A stretch of 64,000 nucleotides of DNA from Anaerocolumna aminovalerica (GCF_900115365.1 NZ_FOWD01000006.1:62001-126000), one strand, 5' to 3'. Shown: positions 44,634-54,622, counted from the stretch's first letter. Program-made: numbers and translations. Notes: generated by a model not told the origin, from the sequence alone.

Positions 44634-45008
44634 TTATCTGATATTTCCGTTCTTCATTACTTCCTTCCAAGTATCCCTTAATCCTCTTACGTGCTCCAAT
44701 GCTTCTTCTATAATATCTTTATCCTTACGTATATTAGCTTGTATTAATCTATCAAATACATAATCATAAATATTATCAAAGTCCTTTGCCACAGGATATT
44801 TAAAATCTAATGTTGAACGAAGATGGGTAATTATCTTTTCAGCCTTTTGTATATTTAAATTGGCTTTGTTAATATCATTTTCTTCAATCCCAATTATTGC
44901 TATATTACAAAACTTTATTATTCCTTCATATAACATTAACGTTAATTCTGCAGGTGTTGCTGTATTAATCTTATTATTTTGATATGCTGCTGCTGCATTA
45001 ACCGGCAT
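44634..45008 (-). CDS. fliS: Flagellin export chaperone FliS
   Basis: The product has 124 residues from 45008 (MPVNAAAAYQNNKINTA), with AGGAGG 7 nt upstream; an earlier start would add 17 odd residues. Family blocks are TPAELTLMLYEGIIKF, INKANLNIQKAEKII and LDFKYPVAKDF. FliS binds the C-terminal helices of flagellin and keeps it unfolded until export; in Bacillus it also shapes the FliW-Hag-CsrA switch. It lies 75 nt after fliD. Confidence 0.95.
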   Translation of the reverse strand: MPVNAAAAYQNNKINTATPAELTLMLYEGIIKFCNIAIIGIEENDINKANLNIQKAEKIITHLRSTLDFKYPVAKDFDNIYDYVFDRLIQANIRKDKDIIEEALEHVRGLRDTWKEVMKNGNIR

Positions 45009-45082
45009 TTTAATTCCTCCTAATATTACAGTACAAATAGGATACCAATAACATTGCAACCGTTAATGGTACCCTATACTTA

Positions 45083-47407
45083 TTATTGTTTCATGCCTAA
45101 CATTCCTGCCAGTGCATTAGTTTGCTGTTGCATTTTAGCTAATGTTGTTTCCATAGCTGCAAATTGTTTATAATATTTATTCTCCATGGCAATTACTTTA
45201 TTCTCCAATAGTGCTATCTGCTTTTTATAATCAGTCTGTTGCTTTGCCATTGTTTTATCATTATAAAATGTATATGCACTTCTTACATTTGGTATGGAAG
45301 ACATTTTTTCACCCATGGCTTCATAAAGTGCCATGGACACCTGTGATAAAACTTTTACCACTGTTTCAGGATCTTCTTCTAATGCTTTCATTAACTTATC
45401 ATCTAAAGCAGAAAATAATCCATCTTCTTTATCACCATGTATATGCAATAAACCTTTTTCTGTATAATCAGATGATGTTTGTATACCAAAACTTGATAGA
45501 GAGTAATACTTACCATCCACCTCTACTCTAGTCATCATAGCACTTTTCATTGTACTTAATACGGAGCTTAATGTGTTATCTCTTCTTAAGATGGAATCCT
45601 GTATTTTCTTCTCCCATTTTTCAATTTGGCCATCTGTCATAGCCTCTTTTTCATCATCACTTAGGGGATCATAACCTCTGGATGATGGTGCATAATACAA
45701 CTCATTCATTTCTTTGAGAATCGCATTATATGATTTAATGAAATTCTTAATCATATCATAAGTTTCTTGTGTATTATTTGCCACATTGAAGCTGATTGTT
45801 TCACCAGGTGCTGTAGTTCCGGTAGCTGTTATAGTTAATCCATTAGCTGTTATTGTATTGGTTTTACCAATTAACTGGGCTCCATCTACAGTAACAATGG
45901 AATCTTTTGCAGCTACTACACTATAACCATCTGCTGATGTAGCGTCATGAACTGCACCGGTAATTTCATCTAAACCAATATTCTGAAGTTTACTATTACC
46001 AGGTATATCTGTTATAGCGGAATTAACAAAATAGTTTTTAACGTTTGCCACAAGTCCGTTATTAACATCAGTAAGGGCTGTTGCTATATTACCATTAATA
46101 GCACTATCATATATCTCTTTTACTTTATTCTGATAATCTGCAGCCTTAGTAATGGTTTTGCCATCTACCTCTATGGTTTCTGTAGATTTATATTCCTTTT
46201 CCGCCAAAGAAATAAACATGTTGGCTTTATCCTGAGGGATCAGAGTGTCATAAGCGGTTTGAGCCTGTTCATCAATAAATTCCTCTCTTGTTTTATCATC
46301 AGGTACTTTTAGCTTACCGGAATCTATGCTGGAAGCAACTTGTGCTTTAAGGTTATCCAGTACTGCATAACGTTCTTTTGCTATTCGTTCTATTTGTTCC
46401 GGTGTGGTATCAGAAGGTAAAATACCGTTATCAACGTCGCTTTGAACCTCAGCCTTTAATTTAATAAAAGTCTCATCACTTGGGTCTGTATATTTGCTAA
46501 TTAATGACGCTTTAATCCCGTCTTTAATTTGTTTTATTGCATCTGCTTTTGTATCACTTTCTACTTTTTTAATTGCATAATCTCTTAATACAACTAAAGC
46601 ATCAATGATTTTCTGCTCCTCTGCATCTGCTCCTGTAATTTTTTCACCCGGAGCTTTACTCATAACATTATTATACAAAGTGTCAGATATGTTTTTACCT
46701 TCCAAAACATTGATTGCGTTTAGCACTTTAGTCTGTCCTGCTGACCCGATTCCGGCATAGTTGATCAATGATTTAATATTATTTAATGCATCCACACCAG
46801 CTGTAGACATCTCACCAGTTGTAATGGTAAATTTACTGTCATATCCACTGTTCTTAGAGCTGATAAATAATCTTTTTTGGGTTGTATCGAAGTTTGCATT
46901 GAGACCAGCTTCTTTTAATGCATCTATAAAATTGCCAAGTGTTGTTTTATCATCTACAACAAAATTTCTTTTTGTATCACCATTTTGAATTTGAACAACA
47001 AGACTACCAGTGGCACTGCCTATCATGCCTAAATCTTTAAGGGTAGTTTTTGCTGTAACATCATCTGCTATTTTACCGCTGGTTACATATTGAGAGCTTG
47101 CTAATTGTTCAATCGATATCAAATGTGAGCCATTTGGTGCTGTTGTACCTGCCGTAACAGATACTCTAGTATCGGAAGATGTAGCTTTCTTTGTTTGATA
47201 GTTGCCTTGCAATCTCATTTTTGAAAGATCGTCTGTATACAGCTTATATAGCTTTTGATTTAGTTCTTTCCACTTATCCTGTTTCCAACCTAATAAAGTA
47301 GACTTATCTTCTACTCTTTTGTTCTTTAATCTCTGTGCGTCTACCATTCCCTTTATTAAGGATTCCGTATCCATTCCAGAGATCATACCAGTCATTCTTA
47401 CCGGCAT
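45083..47407 (-). CDS. fliD: Flagellar filament cap protein FliD, enlarged middle
   Basis: The 774-residue protein caps the filament and helps flagellin to assemble. The N-terminal D0/D1 region has MTGMISGMDTESLIKGMVD and WKQDKWKELNQKL. The C-terminal region has AMENKYYKQFAAMETTLAKM, typical of FliD. Most clostridial FliD proteins have about 500-600 residues. The extra length lies at about residues 215-485 and is mostly helical and charged, with no recognised domain. It is likely an added surface domain on the cap. It follows flaG by 14 nt in the same operon. Confidence 0.92.
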   Translation of the reverse strand: MPVRMTGMISGMDTESLIKGMVDAQRLKNKRVEDKSTLLGWKQDKWKELNQKLYKLYTDDLSKMRLQGNYQTKKATSSDTRVSVTAGTTAPNGSHLISIEQLASSQYVTSGKIADDVTAKTTLKDLGMIGSATGSLVVQIQNGDTKRNFVVDDKTTLGNFIDALKEAGLNANFDTTQKRLFISSKNSGYDSKFTITTGEMSTAGVDALNNIKSLINYAGIGSAGQTKVLNAINVLEGKNISDTLYNNVMSKAPGEKITGADAEEQKIIDALVVLRDYAIKKVESDTKADAIKQIKDGIKASLISKYTDPSDETFIKLKAEVQSDVDNGILPSDTTPEQIERIAKERYAVLDNLKAQVASSIDSGKLKVPDDKTREEFIDEQAQTAYDTLIPQDKANMFISLAEKEYKSTETIEVDGKTITKAADYQNKVKEIYDSAINGNIATALTDVNNGLVANVKNYFVNSAITDIPGNSKLQNIGLDEITGAVHDATSADGYSVVAAKDSIVTVDGAQLIGKTNTITANGLTITATGTTAPGETISFNVANNTQETYDMIKNFIKSYNAILKEMNELYYAPSSRGYDPLSDDEKEAMTDGQIEKWEKKIQDSILRRDNTLSSVLSTMKSAMMTRVEVDGKYYSLSSFGIQTSSDYTEKGLLHIHGDKEDGLFSALDDKLMKALEEDPETVVKVLSQVSMALYEAMGEKMSSIPNVRSAYTFYNDKTMAKQQTDYKKQIALLENKVIAMENKYYKQFAAMETTLAKMQQQTNALAGMLGMKQ

Positions 47408-47421
47408 GCTGATCCCCTCCT

Positions 47422-47805
47422 TTATCGTTTCTCATCTACAAGTAATCCTGCAAGCTCCCATATCTTAGCTAATACATCAAGACTTTCTTCCGGTGGAATC
47501 TCCCTGATAACCTCATCTGTTACTCGATCAATTACTTTTATTGAGACTCTGTGTGTGGGCTCATCAATTGAAAATTCACATCTTGTTCTAGTAGCTTTAA
47601 TGTTTGCTTCTGATAAGGTAGCTTTGATTTTGCTGGCAATAGCCTGTTCCTTAATTGTAATGTTTTCATTAAAACTATCTTTGTTACCGGCAGCCTTATT
47701 AAATGAAGTATTAATTCCATTGCCAACATTTGTTGTTTTAGAAGCTTGTACATTATTTGATGCTTCACTATAAGCACCCATACCACTTACTGTTCTTATC
47801 GCCAT
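47422..47805 (-). CDS. flaG: FlaG family protein
   Basis: The 127-residue protein has the FlaG domain in its C-terminal half: RCEFSIDEPTHRVSIKVID followed by EVIREIPPEESLDVLAKI. FlaG proteins influence filament length and usually precede fliD, as here. The N-terminal 60 residues are Ser/Asn-rich and variable. The start follows a GGAGG-type site and is about 50 nt from a sigma-D promoter. Confidence 0.9.
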   Translation of the reverse strand: MAIRTVSGMGAYSEASNNVQASKTTNVGNGINTSFNKAAGNKDSFNENITIKEQAIASKIKATLSEANIKATRTRCEFSIDEPTHRVSIKVIDRVTDEVIREIPPEESLDVLAKIWELAGLLVDEKR

Positions 47806-47856
47806 TTTTCCACCTCCATGTGGCTTAATTTTACGGCTCCATGCCTTATGATTCTA

Positions 47857-47883
47857 TTATCGACATAATTGAAAAATAATTTA
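47857..47883 (-). promoter_or_regulatory. Sigma-D promoter of flaG-fliD-fliS operon
   Basis: TAAA (47880-47883), 15 nt, GTCGATAA (47857-47864) on the minus strand is one base from the sigma-D consensus. It starts a transcript about 45 nt before flaG. Confidence 0.85.
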
Positions 47884-48005
47884 GGGAAGATATATTCTTC
47901 ACCTCTGAAATAGCTGACTAAGCAGCCGCAAATGGTATATGAAAATCCGGCTTGATTATTATATTCCTATAGAACAGAAAAGCAGTTTCTGTTTCATAAT
48001 TGCTA

Positions 48006-48227
48006 TTATTTAAAAATATTCTTCAAAGCATCGAAAGAAACTTCACTATCAGCCGCCTCTTTGTTTACATCTTGAATCTGAACATAGATTTCTTTTCTAT
48101 AGACCGGTACTGCTTTAGGGGCACTAATTCCTATCTTGACCTGATCCCCTTTTACATCCAGTATTGTTATCTCTATGTCATTTCCAATCATAATAGATTC
48201 ATTTATTTTTCTGGAAAGGGTTAGCAT
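48006..48227 (-). CDS. csrA: Carbon storage regulator CsrA
   Basis: The 73-residue RNA-binding protein begins [18 protein letters not shown], with the family's [19 protein letters not shown]. CsrA blocks translation of hag by binding its leader. The C-terminal helix is slightly longer than in E. coli, as in other Gram-positive CsrA proteins that contact FliW. The start overlaps the end of fliW by 7 nt, so the antagonist and target are made together. Confidence 0.97.
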   Translation of the reverse strand: MLTLSRKINESIMIGNDIEITILDVKGDQVKIGISAPKAVPVYRKEIYVQIQDVNKEAADSEVSFDALKNIFK

Positions 48228-48691
48228 TTAACTTTCTCCCTTCCTTTTGATTTCTGAATTATGTCATATACTTTGTATTTAATTTCATAATCCTGATTCT
48301 CTACAATAGCCTGGCAGCCTTTTCTGGTATCTCCATTGATGATAAAAGGCGCCTTTAGATTGACAGACATTTTTGTTATGTCAGTTGGCACGGTAACCGT
48401 TAATAGCAGGACCAGGTTATCCTCATTGATTCCACCAAGAGGCTTTAGTAATTCATCCTCTACTACAGGATTATAATCCGGTTTTACGATAAAAGGATTA
48501 ATCACCGGCAGAGCAAGACCAGGTTCTTCAATACTTTGTAACCAAGAGATAGTTGGTTTTTCACTATCTTCAATGTCATAAAGGATTGTGTATTGTTTGT
48601 ATTCCTCAAACCCCATGATTCCCTGGTCAAATGTTATGATTTTACTCTCGTCTAAATCAATTTCTCCGAAATGTTTTGTTTGAATTAACAT
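48221..48691 (-). CDS. fliW: Flagellar assembly factor FliW
   Basis: The 156-residue protein opens with [20 protein letters not shown] and has [13 protein letters not shown] and the conserved core [19 protein letters not shown]. FliW binds CsrA until free flagellin builds up, then switches to flagellin and lets CsrA repress hag. It lies between flgL and csrA, the same order as in Bacillus. Confidence 0.96.
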   Translation of the reverse strand: MLIQTKHFGEIDLDESKIITFDQGIMGFEEYKQYTILYDIEDSEKPTISWLQSIEEPGLALPVINPFIVKPDYNPVVEDELLKPLGGINEDNLVLLLTVTVPTDITKMSVNLKAPFIINGDTRKGCQAIVENQDYEIKYKVYDIIQKSKGREKVKC

Positions 48692-48760
48692 ATATCCCTT
48701 GTCCCTTCTAATAAGTTTTATACTTATCTATTGTTTCTTTCATTCTTATTAATATTAATC

Positions 48761-50269
48761 TTACAAGAAGTTTAATAATGAATTCTGTACGATTTTGGAT
48801 GCAGCTGAAAGGGAAGCATTATAGATACTATTTGCTATATTAAATTTAATGATAGTTTCAACTAAATCCACATCTTCATTCTTTGACATAAGGTCTGTAA
48901 AGTCAACCTTCTGACCGCCTAAACGGTCTTCTGTCAGTTCCAATCTTACATATCTGCTGCCTAAATCAGAAGTTGCAATATTCACCGTTTCTTCATACGC
49001 CTTAGACTCACTCATGCCCTTATTAAATTTATCCCGCATTACTTTTGTTTTTAATACCAGTTCGGTATTTAACTTTTCCAGCATATCATCTAATGCGGCC
49101 TTTTGGTCCCCAGTAATATCAGGATTTTTTAACATTTTTTCAACTTCTTTAATTTTATTTTCCGTTGTGGTAACATCTCTGATTGCCGCTTGTATTTCAT
49201 CTATTGTTCTGCCAATACTATGTTTAATTGCGTCTTTACCTTCTGTATTAATGGTTAATTTTTGACCAAAATTCACCTCATACTGAATCTTTTGTCCTTC
49301 CGGGTTAATAGTATAATTTACAGCTTTAGCAGGTGTTACATTGGAATCCGTTTTTGTGCACTTAAAATAGTGTTCCGGCCTTAAATCACCTTTTTTAAAT
49401 TCTGCTTTATCGTAAGATACTTCTATTTTTTCCGATAGCCTGATAGCATTATAATCATCATCATGAAGAATTAACTCACCTGTTTCAGGAATATAATTAA
49501 CCGTCCCTTTTACCGGAGAATATGCATTAGGATCCGTAACCGATATTTGTGTTATGGGAAGATTACTATATGGTAATGAATCGTCATCCACCATTTTATA
49601 TGACAATTGACCTCCTCCTGCTATTCCTGCCAAACTATCATAAGATAAACGGATTCTATGGACATTTTGTAAAGATGGTGTGTTTAAAACAGTTGAATTA
49701 GGGTCGGCAGGGTCATATTGATTCAGCTCATTATTCCCAATTACCTTTGATATAGATTCAATATCACTTCCGGCAAAAATCTCCGTAATGGTATAATTGA
49801 TGTTATCAGAAGCCTTTATTGCTTCATTAAAAATCAGACTGGTATCCGTCTTGTAACCCGTAAAAACATATCTTCCCGCATAATTTGTATTACCTTCCTG
49901 ATATATCTGCTGCTTTAGTTCATTTAAAACCTGAGATATACTGTTACGGTCTTCTGGTGTTAAATCATCACTAGCACCATCAACGCAACTACTATTGATC
50001 TTGGTTATCATTTCTTTGATGTTCTTAAGAGCACTTTCAGTTATATCCATCCAGGCAAGGGCATCCGGAATATTCTTTTCATAATATTGATTCAGTTCAC
50101 TTAAATTCGTTCTTAATTTTAAAGCTCTAATAGCAACAATAGGGTCTTCTGAGGGACGTTGAATCTTTTTTCCCGTAGCATATTGTTCATCCAAAGTATT
50201 CAGCATGTTCTTATTCTTGTTTATGTTATGCATCATATTGTTAGACATCATCTTATTGGTAATTCTCAT
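48761..50269 (-). CDS. flgL: Flagellar hook-associated protein 3 (FlgL)
   Basis: The 502-residue hook-filament junction protein begins MRITNKMMSNNMMHNINKNK and has the flagellin-like N-terminal block GKKIQRPSEDPIVAIRAL. It ends in a C-terminal helix with LVETIIKFNIANSIYNASL. Residues about 170-340 form the variable middle. The start is in the repeated motif GAATTGAGGTTAATATG. It follows the second flgK-type gene by 54 nt. Confidence 0.93.
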   Translation of the reverse strand: MRITNKMMSNNMMHNINKNKNMLNTLDEQYATGKKIQRPSEDPIVAIRALKLRTNLSELNQYYEKNIPDALAWMDITESALKNIKEMITKINSSCVDGASDDLTPEDRNSISQVLNELKQQIYQEGNTNYAGRYVFTGYKTDTSLIFNEAIKASDNINYTITEIFAGSDIESISKVIGNNELNQYDPADPNSTVLNTPSLQNVHRIRLSYDSLAGIAGGGQLSYKMVDDDSLPYSNLPITQISVTDPNAYSPVKGTVNYIPETGELILHDDDYNAIRLSEKIEVSYDKAEFKKGDLRPEHYFKCTKTDSNVTPAKAVNYTINPEGQKIQYEVNFGQKLTINTEGKDAIKHSIGRTIDEIQAAIRDVTTTENKIKEVEKMLKNPDITGDQKAALDDMLEKLNTELVLKTKVMRDKFNKGMSESKAYEETVNIATSDLGSRYVRLELTEDRLGGQKVDFTDLMSKNEDVDLVETIIKFNIANSIYNASLSAASKIVQNSLLNFL

Positions 50270-50310
50270 ATTAACCTCAATTCCGGCGCATTAACGCCTT
50301 TTAATAACTA
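50270..50310 (-). repeat. Start-adjacent 41-nt motif, copy B (before flgL)
   Basis: It contains GGCGTTAATGCGCC, a perfect short palindrome, and TTGAGG as the ribosome binding site. It matches the sfsA copy over the whole 41 nt (33 identities, no gaps) and ends exactly at the start codon. Confidence 0.6.
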
Positions 50311-50323
50311 TAAATTCAAAACA

Positions 50324-52099
50324 TTATACAGCCATCTCATTGATTAATTTGTTGTATATTTCATCCATAACAGATATGGCTTTTGCCGATAAGTTATAAG
50401 CGCTCTGATAACGTATCAGATTCATTCCCTCTTCGTCCATATCTACACCAGATACTGATAACCTTTGATTCGTAATCATACTAAGAATATTAGTCTGACT
50501 TGCAGCAAATGATTTCGCCTTGTCCGTATCAATACCGATCTCCGCCACCAAAGTTTGTAAAAAGGATGCTGGTGCGCCTTGTTTAAATAAAGATTTATTT
50601 TCTTTTAAGGCAATCAACTTTTCCACGATATCATTTTCTTCCACACCATTTGTAATGTCAGTAGCAGTTACTACTTTGGACGGATCTGAATATATAACAT
50701 CTGTCACAGTAAAATTAGCTGCCGTAACCTTATAATATTCTTTAAATCCTACTGCCGGGTCGCTGAAATCAAAGTTATTTCCAGTTACTTTATCGTAACC
50801 GTTAAAAAAGTCTAATCCCTGATCGCCGTTTGCATCCTGACCGCTTCTATGAATATCGTTATATGCTCTTGAATAGGTACGTACGAATTCATTCAGCTGT
50901 CCCATGTAATATGGGATACCTTTATAATTAACGCTGTCTCCAATATGAGTTTTTTCATTATTTGCATCTGCTGCCAAAGGAGAATCAAGATTAAAGGTGT
51001 ACACATATTTACCATCTGCATCTACGGTAAAATCAAAACTGTTATACTTATATTCATGATTTCCTATTGTAATTATCCCTTCTTCCGGGATACTTAACTT
51101 CTCTACATCATTGATATTGGTACCGGACAAGGTTACTGTGGTATCACCCTTAGTTCCATTTGCTTTCCCTTGCAGGTTCCCTAAATTATTACCATCTCTT
51201 ACTTCAAAAAGGGATTGCAGATAACCACCCAAACTAGCACTTCTTACATTAAATCTTTGACCATCTTCCCATTGGATGTCATAAAGACCTTCTATGTCAT
51301 TTTGATTTGCTTTTTCATCACTTTTTCTTGGAACTACCTTTAAAGTTCTATAATTGTTGGTATCTACCAAGGTTTGATGGTCTAATTTTACTACATAGCT
51401 TGTAATGCCTATACCATCTCCAACGGTTTTCTCTGTAACAGATATATTAGCTATTTCAGATAACTCATCTACCAACAAAGCTCTTTGATCTCTTAAGTCA
51501 TTGGCGAATCCGCCATTTACTTCAAGAGTATTGATTTGTTTTGTTAATGTTGAAATTTGTTTTGCAAGAGAATTGATTCGGTCAACTTGATTCTTTATCT
51601 CAAAGTTACAGTTTTCCTGTATTTGTTTCATACTTGTTGATAAGGAGTTAAAGTACTCTGTTAAGTTCTTTGCAAAATTTGTCACCTGTTTACGAACTGA
51701 TGGGCTGGAAGGGTCTTTCGATAATTCTTGTAAAGTATCGTGAAACGTATTAAATGAGGTGGTAAAACCCTTTAAAGCCACTTCATTAAAATAGTTCTCT
51801 ATCTCAGTCATATAGTGCTCTTTAGCAGCGTACTCACCATACATGGTATTATTCTTCCAATATTTTAAATCATAATAAGCATTTCTTTCCTGGGTTATGC
51901 TTATTACGTCTACACCGGATCCAACCATACCATAAGTATTATTTACCCTTAAAGGTACTCCCGCTTGTTGGTTAATGATTTGTCTGCAATAACCTTTTGT
52001 TTCTATATTGGATATATTATGATAGGTAGTATTTAATGCAGCCTGATAAGTATATAATCCTGATTTTCCTATGTTTAATCCAAAAAATGTGGACGGCAT
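50324..52099 (-). CDS. flgK: Flagellar hook-associated protein 1, second FlgK paralogue
   Basis: The product has about 591 residues from the ATG at 52099, which has GAGGTG 6 nt upstream; a GTG three codons earlier overlaps that site. The N-terminus (STFFGLNIGKSGLYTYQAAL, NISNIETKGYCRQ) and C-terminus (GVDMDEEGMNLIRYQSAYNL) are those of FlgK, which links hook and filament. It is clearly diverged from the neighbouring FlgK (52171-53949), for example a Cys in ETKGYCRQ. The two probably share the junction or act in different filament states. Confidence 0.9.
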   Translation of the reverse strand: MPSTFFGLNIGKSGLYTYQAALNTTYHNISNIETKGYCRQIINQQAGVPLRVNNTYGMVGSGVDVISITQERNAYYDLKYWKNNTMYGEYAAKEHYMTEIENYFNEVALKGFTTSFNTFHDTLQELSKDPSSPSVRKQVTNFAKNLTEYFNSLSTSMKQIQENCNFEIKNQVDRINSLAKQISTLTKQINTLEVNGGFANDLRDQRALLVDELSEIANISVTEKTVGDGIGITSYVVKLDHQTLVDTNNYRTLKVVPRKSDEKANQNDIEGLYDIQWEDGQRFNVRSASLGGYLQSLFEVRDGNNLGNLQGKANGTKGDTTVTLSGTNINDVEKLSIPEEGIITIGNHEYKYNSFDFTVDADGKYVYTFNLDSPLAADANNEKTHIGDSVNYKGIPYYMGQLNEFVRTYSRAYNDIHRSGQDANGDQGLDFFNGYDKVTGNNFDFSDPAVGFKEYYKVTAANFTVTDVIYSDPSKVVTATDITNGVEENDIVEKLIALKENKSLFKQGAPASFLQTLVAEIGIDTDKAKSFAASQTNILSMITNQRLSVSGVDMDEEGMNLIRYQSAYNLSAKAISVMDEIYNKLINEMAV

Positions 52100-52170
52100 A
52101 TCTTTCACCTCTGTCTCTTTCGTATTTTACTTCCTTGTATTCAGATTAATTATTATACTATTCATAAAAT

Positions 52171-53949
52171 TTACATTCTCGTAATAATATGCTCTAACAT
52201 ATTATCAATTACTGTTATATATCTTGCGGAAGCATTATAGGCATGTTGGTATTTTATTAAATTCGTCAATTCTTCATCCGTGGAAACTCCAATGGACTGC
52301 TCTCTCTGGGATTCAATACTGGCAACCATGGATTTCTGATTCAGACTCATGGTGTAATACTGTTCCCCTCTGGTTGCAATGTTACCCATAAATGCCGTAT
52401 AATATCCGTTAAAATTATTCTTAGTTAAAGTATTAGGGGATAATGTTGCAAAAGGCTTCTGCCATGCTTCCACTAATTTTTCCGCAATCTTAATATCATA
52501 TTCTTCGGTACCTCCATTTACACTTAAAGGTATTAAAGAATAATTATTAAGTATATTAGGATTTACTTCAATTTCTCCTAATGTAAACAGAGAGTAGTTA
52601 TCTGTTTCATCTTCTTCCATATATATCCTGACTTTACCCAGAATTCCATCTCCGTCAAGATCTATACCTAGATCATTCTCATCTATTTCTTTATAACGGA
52701 CCATTGATTTTCGATTAAACAGGGCTTCTCCCATAGTTTGATCTTTATCCATTCCTACCGGTGCGTTTTCAACATCCAATATTTTAATCTTACCACCTGC
52801 TGGTACCGATAATGAAGTTCCGTCTGCAAAGTTGAATGTGGTGGCAGCTGTAACGGTTATCTCTTTATTAGGGGAAAGTATATCATTCATAGTGGTTACT
52901 ATTCCATGAATTAACTGATCAAACTGGGCCTGAACCGTCATAATAACATAGGGTTCCACCTGATTATTATAATAATCCAGCCTTCCCTGATAATTATAAG
53001 CCGGATCCGTATTATTGGGGTTCGGTATATCTGTATATTTTGCAGGCTTGTCTCCTCTTGCTATTAAAAGTCCCTTCAGGGATCCAATATCCGTTTCTTT
53101 GCCGCCTGTGGTTATTTTTCTTAAATCATATACATCATCTCCGGTGGATTCCCACACAGGTTTTAGCATATCGGAGGATGGGCTTATTTTCTCAAGTCCC
53201 ATTTTGTATGTATTTTCTTCAGTAACTAATTGAACGCCTTCCAGATTAACGGTAACTACGCCATCCATATTTTCTCTGTATGTAATTCGTGCAATTTTTC
53301 CTAATTCGTCTAATAACAAATTACGTCGGTCACGGTAGTCATTTGCATTCTCCATGCCATTACTTTCATAATGGCGAATGGTTTTATTTAAATCACTGAT
53401 TTCCGCTGCTATTTGGTTAATACGGTTTACTTGATTTATAATCTGCGTATTTAGATTAACTTGATATTGATTTAATTGTTTTGATATATTTTCCGCATGT
53501 TCTATAAAACTAACTGCAGTTTGTATAATAGACGTTCTTTTTACAATACTATCAGGTTCTTTAGAAAGTTCCTGAAGAGATATCCAAAACTTTTCTAATG
53601 TATCCTGAAAGGGAACACCTTCCATCTCTCCAAATAAACTTTCAATTTCCTGTACTGCCTCATATTGAACCTCATAATAGCCTTGACGGCCTGACTCTGT
53701 ACGATATGCTTTATCAAGAAATATATCACGTACCTGTCTGACTGCTGCTATATTCGTACCAAGTCCGGTTTGAAATGTAGAGATATGATTTATTCCCCAG
53801 TTTAAATAAGGACTATCAGCCTGTACTATCTGCTGTCTTACATATCCTTTGGTTTCTGCATTCGCTAAATTATGCGCTGTTGTATTCAAGGAATTCTGGC
53901 TGGAACGTAAACCAGATACTCCAACATATAAGCCACTCATTAAACTCAT
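52171..53949 (-). CDS. flgK: Flagellar hook-associated protein 1, first FlgK paralogue
   Basis: The 592-residue protein begins MSLMSGLYVGVSGLRSSQNS with ANAETKGYVRQQIVQ, the canonical FlgK rod-like motif. It ends with GVSTDEELTNLIKYQHAYNASARYI. A long central variable region includes an EF-hand-like stretch (DLDGDGILGKV, about residue 425). It is 62 nt before the second flgK in the same operon, after flgN. Confidence 0.93.
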   Translation of the reverse strand: MSLMSGLYVGVSGLRSSQNSLNTTAHNLANAETKGYVRQQIVQADSPYLNWGINHISTFQTGLGTNIAAVRQVRDIFLDKAYRTESGRQGYYEVQYEAVQEIESLFGEMEGVPFQDTLEKFWISLQELSKEPDSIVKRTSIIQTAVSFIEHAENISKQLNQYQVNLNTQIINQVNRINQIAAEISDLNKTIRHYESNGMENANDYRDRRNLLLDELGKIARITYRENMDGVVTVNLEGVQLVTEENTYKMGLEKISPSSDMLKPVWESTGDDVYDLRKITTGGKETDIGSLKGLLIARGDKPAKYTDIPNPNNTDPAYNYQGRLDYYNNQVEPYVIMTVQAQFDQLIHGIVTTMNDILSPNKEITVTAATTFNFADGTSLSVPAGGKIKILDVENAPVGMDKDQTMGEALFNRKSMVRYKEIDENDLGIDLDGDGILGKVRIYMEEDETDNYSLFTLGEIEVNPNILNNYSLIPLSVNGGTEEYDIKIAEKLVEAWQKPFATLSPNTLTKNNFNGYYTAFMGNIATRGEQYYTMSLNQKSMVASIESQREQSIGVSTDEELTNLIKYQHAYNASARYITVIDNMLEHIITRM

Positions 53950-54003
53950 AATATATACTTGCTCCTTTCAGAGTTTGGAGACTTTGTGGGTAGCACAATC
54001 TCT

Positions 54004-54053
54004 GGTAGAAACAATGATATCTTTTCTACCTGTGAAGATGTTTTTTCTTCACA
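54004..54053. repeat. Two intergenic hairpins between flgN and flgK (R2-like)
   Basis: GGTAGAAA/TTTTCTACC (54004-54030) and TGTGAAGA/TCTTCACA (54031-54053) are adjacent hairpins. The second resembles the hairpin at 4642-4665 and the 3' end of the repeat at 54636-54691. They lie inside the flg operon and may slow or process the transcript. Confidence 0.5.
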
Positions 54054-54070
54054 CTTCTCCAATCTAAAAA

Positions 54071-54586
54071 TTATTGTTTTGTATCAAATATTCCTGTTCC
54101 CATAACCGGTGTGTCAAATTGAGAGGCACCTTTGTTATAGCCATTATTCATAGTAAGCATTTGGGCACTTTGTATAAAATTCATATTGAATTCTATCATT
54201 TCTAAAGATTGCTGTATTAAGGAATTGTTATGGTCATTAATATCAGCCAGTTTTAAGACGGTTTTCTTTAGTTTCTCATGTACCCTGGTTAATTGTTGTT
54301 GTTCCTTAGGCTGCTTGTCTAGTATTTCAATAATAGTCTGAACTCGAAGTATTTGAGGATCTTTACCGATTACGATACCAATATTATTAACCACTTCTGC
54401 CCTCTTACGCTCCAGGTGGTTAATTTTTTCCACTATACCTTGTTCCTGCTCTGTTATTTGCTGTAATGATTCCAAATCACCTTTTACTATTATCTTGGTT
54501 TTCTTTTCTTCAATAGGAACAAGTTTCTCATATATTTCATATTCCTGTTCTAAAGTTGTTATAAGTTCTTCTATTAAACTAGCCAA
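54071..54586 (-). CDS. flgN: FlgN family flagellar chaperone
   Basis: The 171-residue helical protein begins with SLIEELITTLEQEYEIYEKL and contains KTKIIVKGDLESLQQITEQEQ, the FlgN signature region. FlgN is the export chaperone for the hook-associated proteins FlgK and FlgL. It sits between flgM and the flgK genes, the normal order. The tail after about 140 is Asn/Gly-rich and unstructured. Confidence 0.9.
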   Translation of the reverse strand: MASLIEELITTLEQEYEIYEKLVPIEEKKTKIIVKGDLESLQQITEQEQGIVEKINHLERKRAEVVNNIGIVIGKDPQILRVQTIIEILDKQPKEQQQLTRVHEKLKKTVLKLADINDHNNSLIQQSLEMIEFNMNFIQSAQMLTMNNGYNKGASQFDTPVMGTGIFDTKQ

Positions 54587-54622
54587 TTTTCAACCTCTTT
54601 TCTCTCATTTTTCCAAATATGA

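Noticed and set aside
47970-47996. Terminator after csrA (GAACAGAAA/TTTCTGTTT hairpin)
   Set aside because: The stem is fair, but no T run follows on the minus strand, so it was not called.
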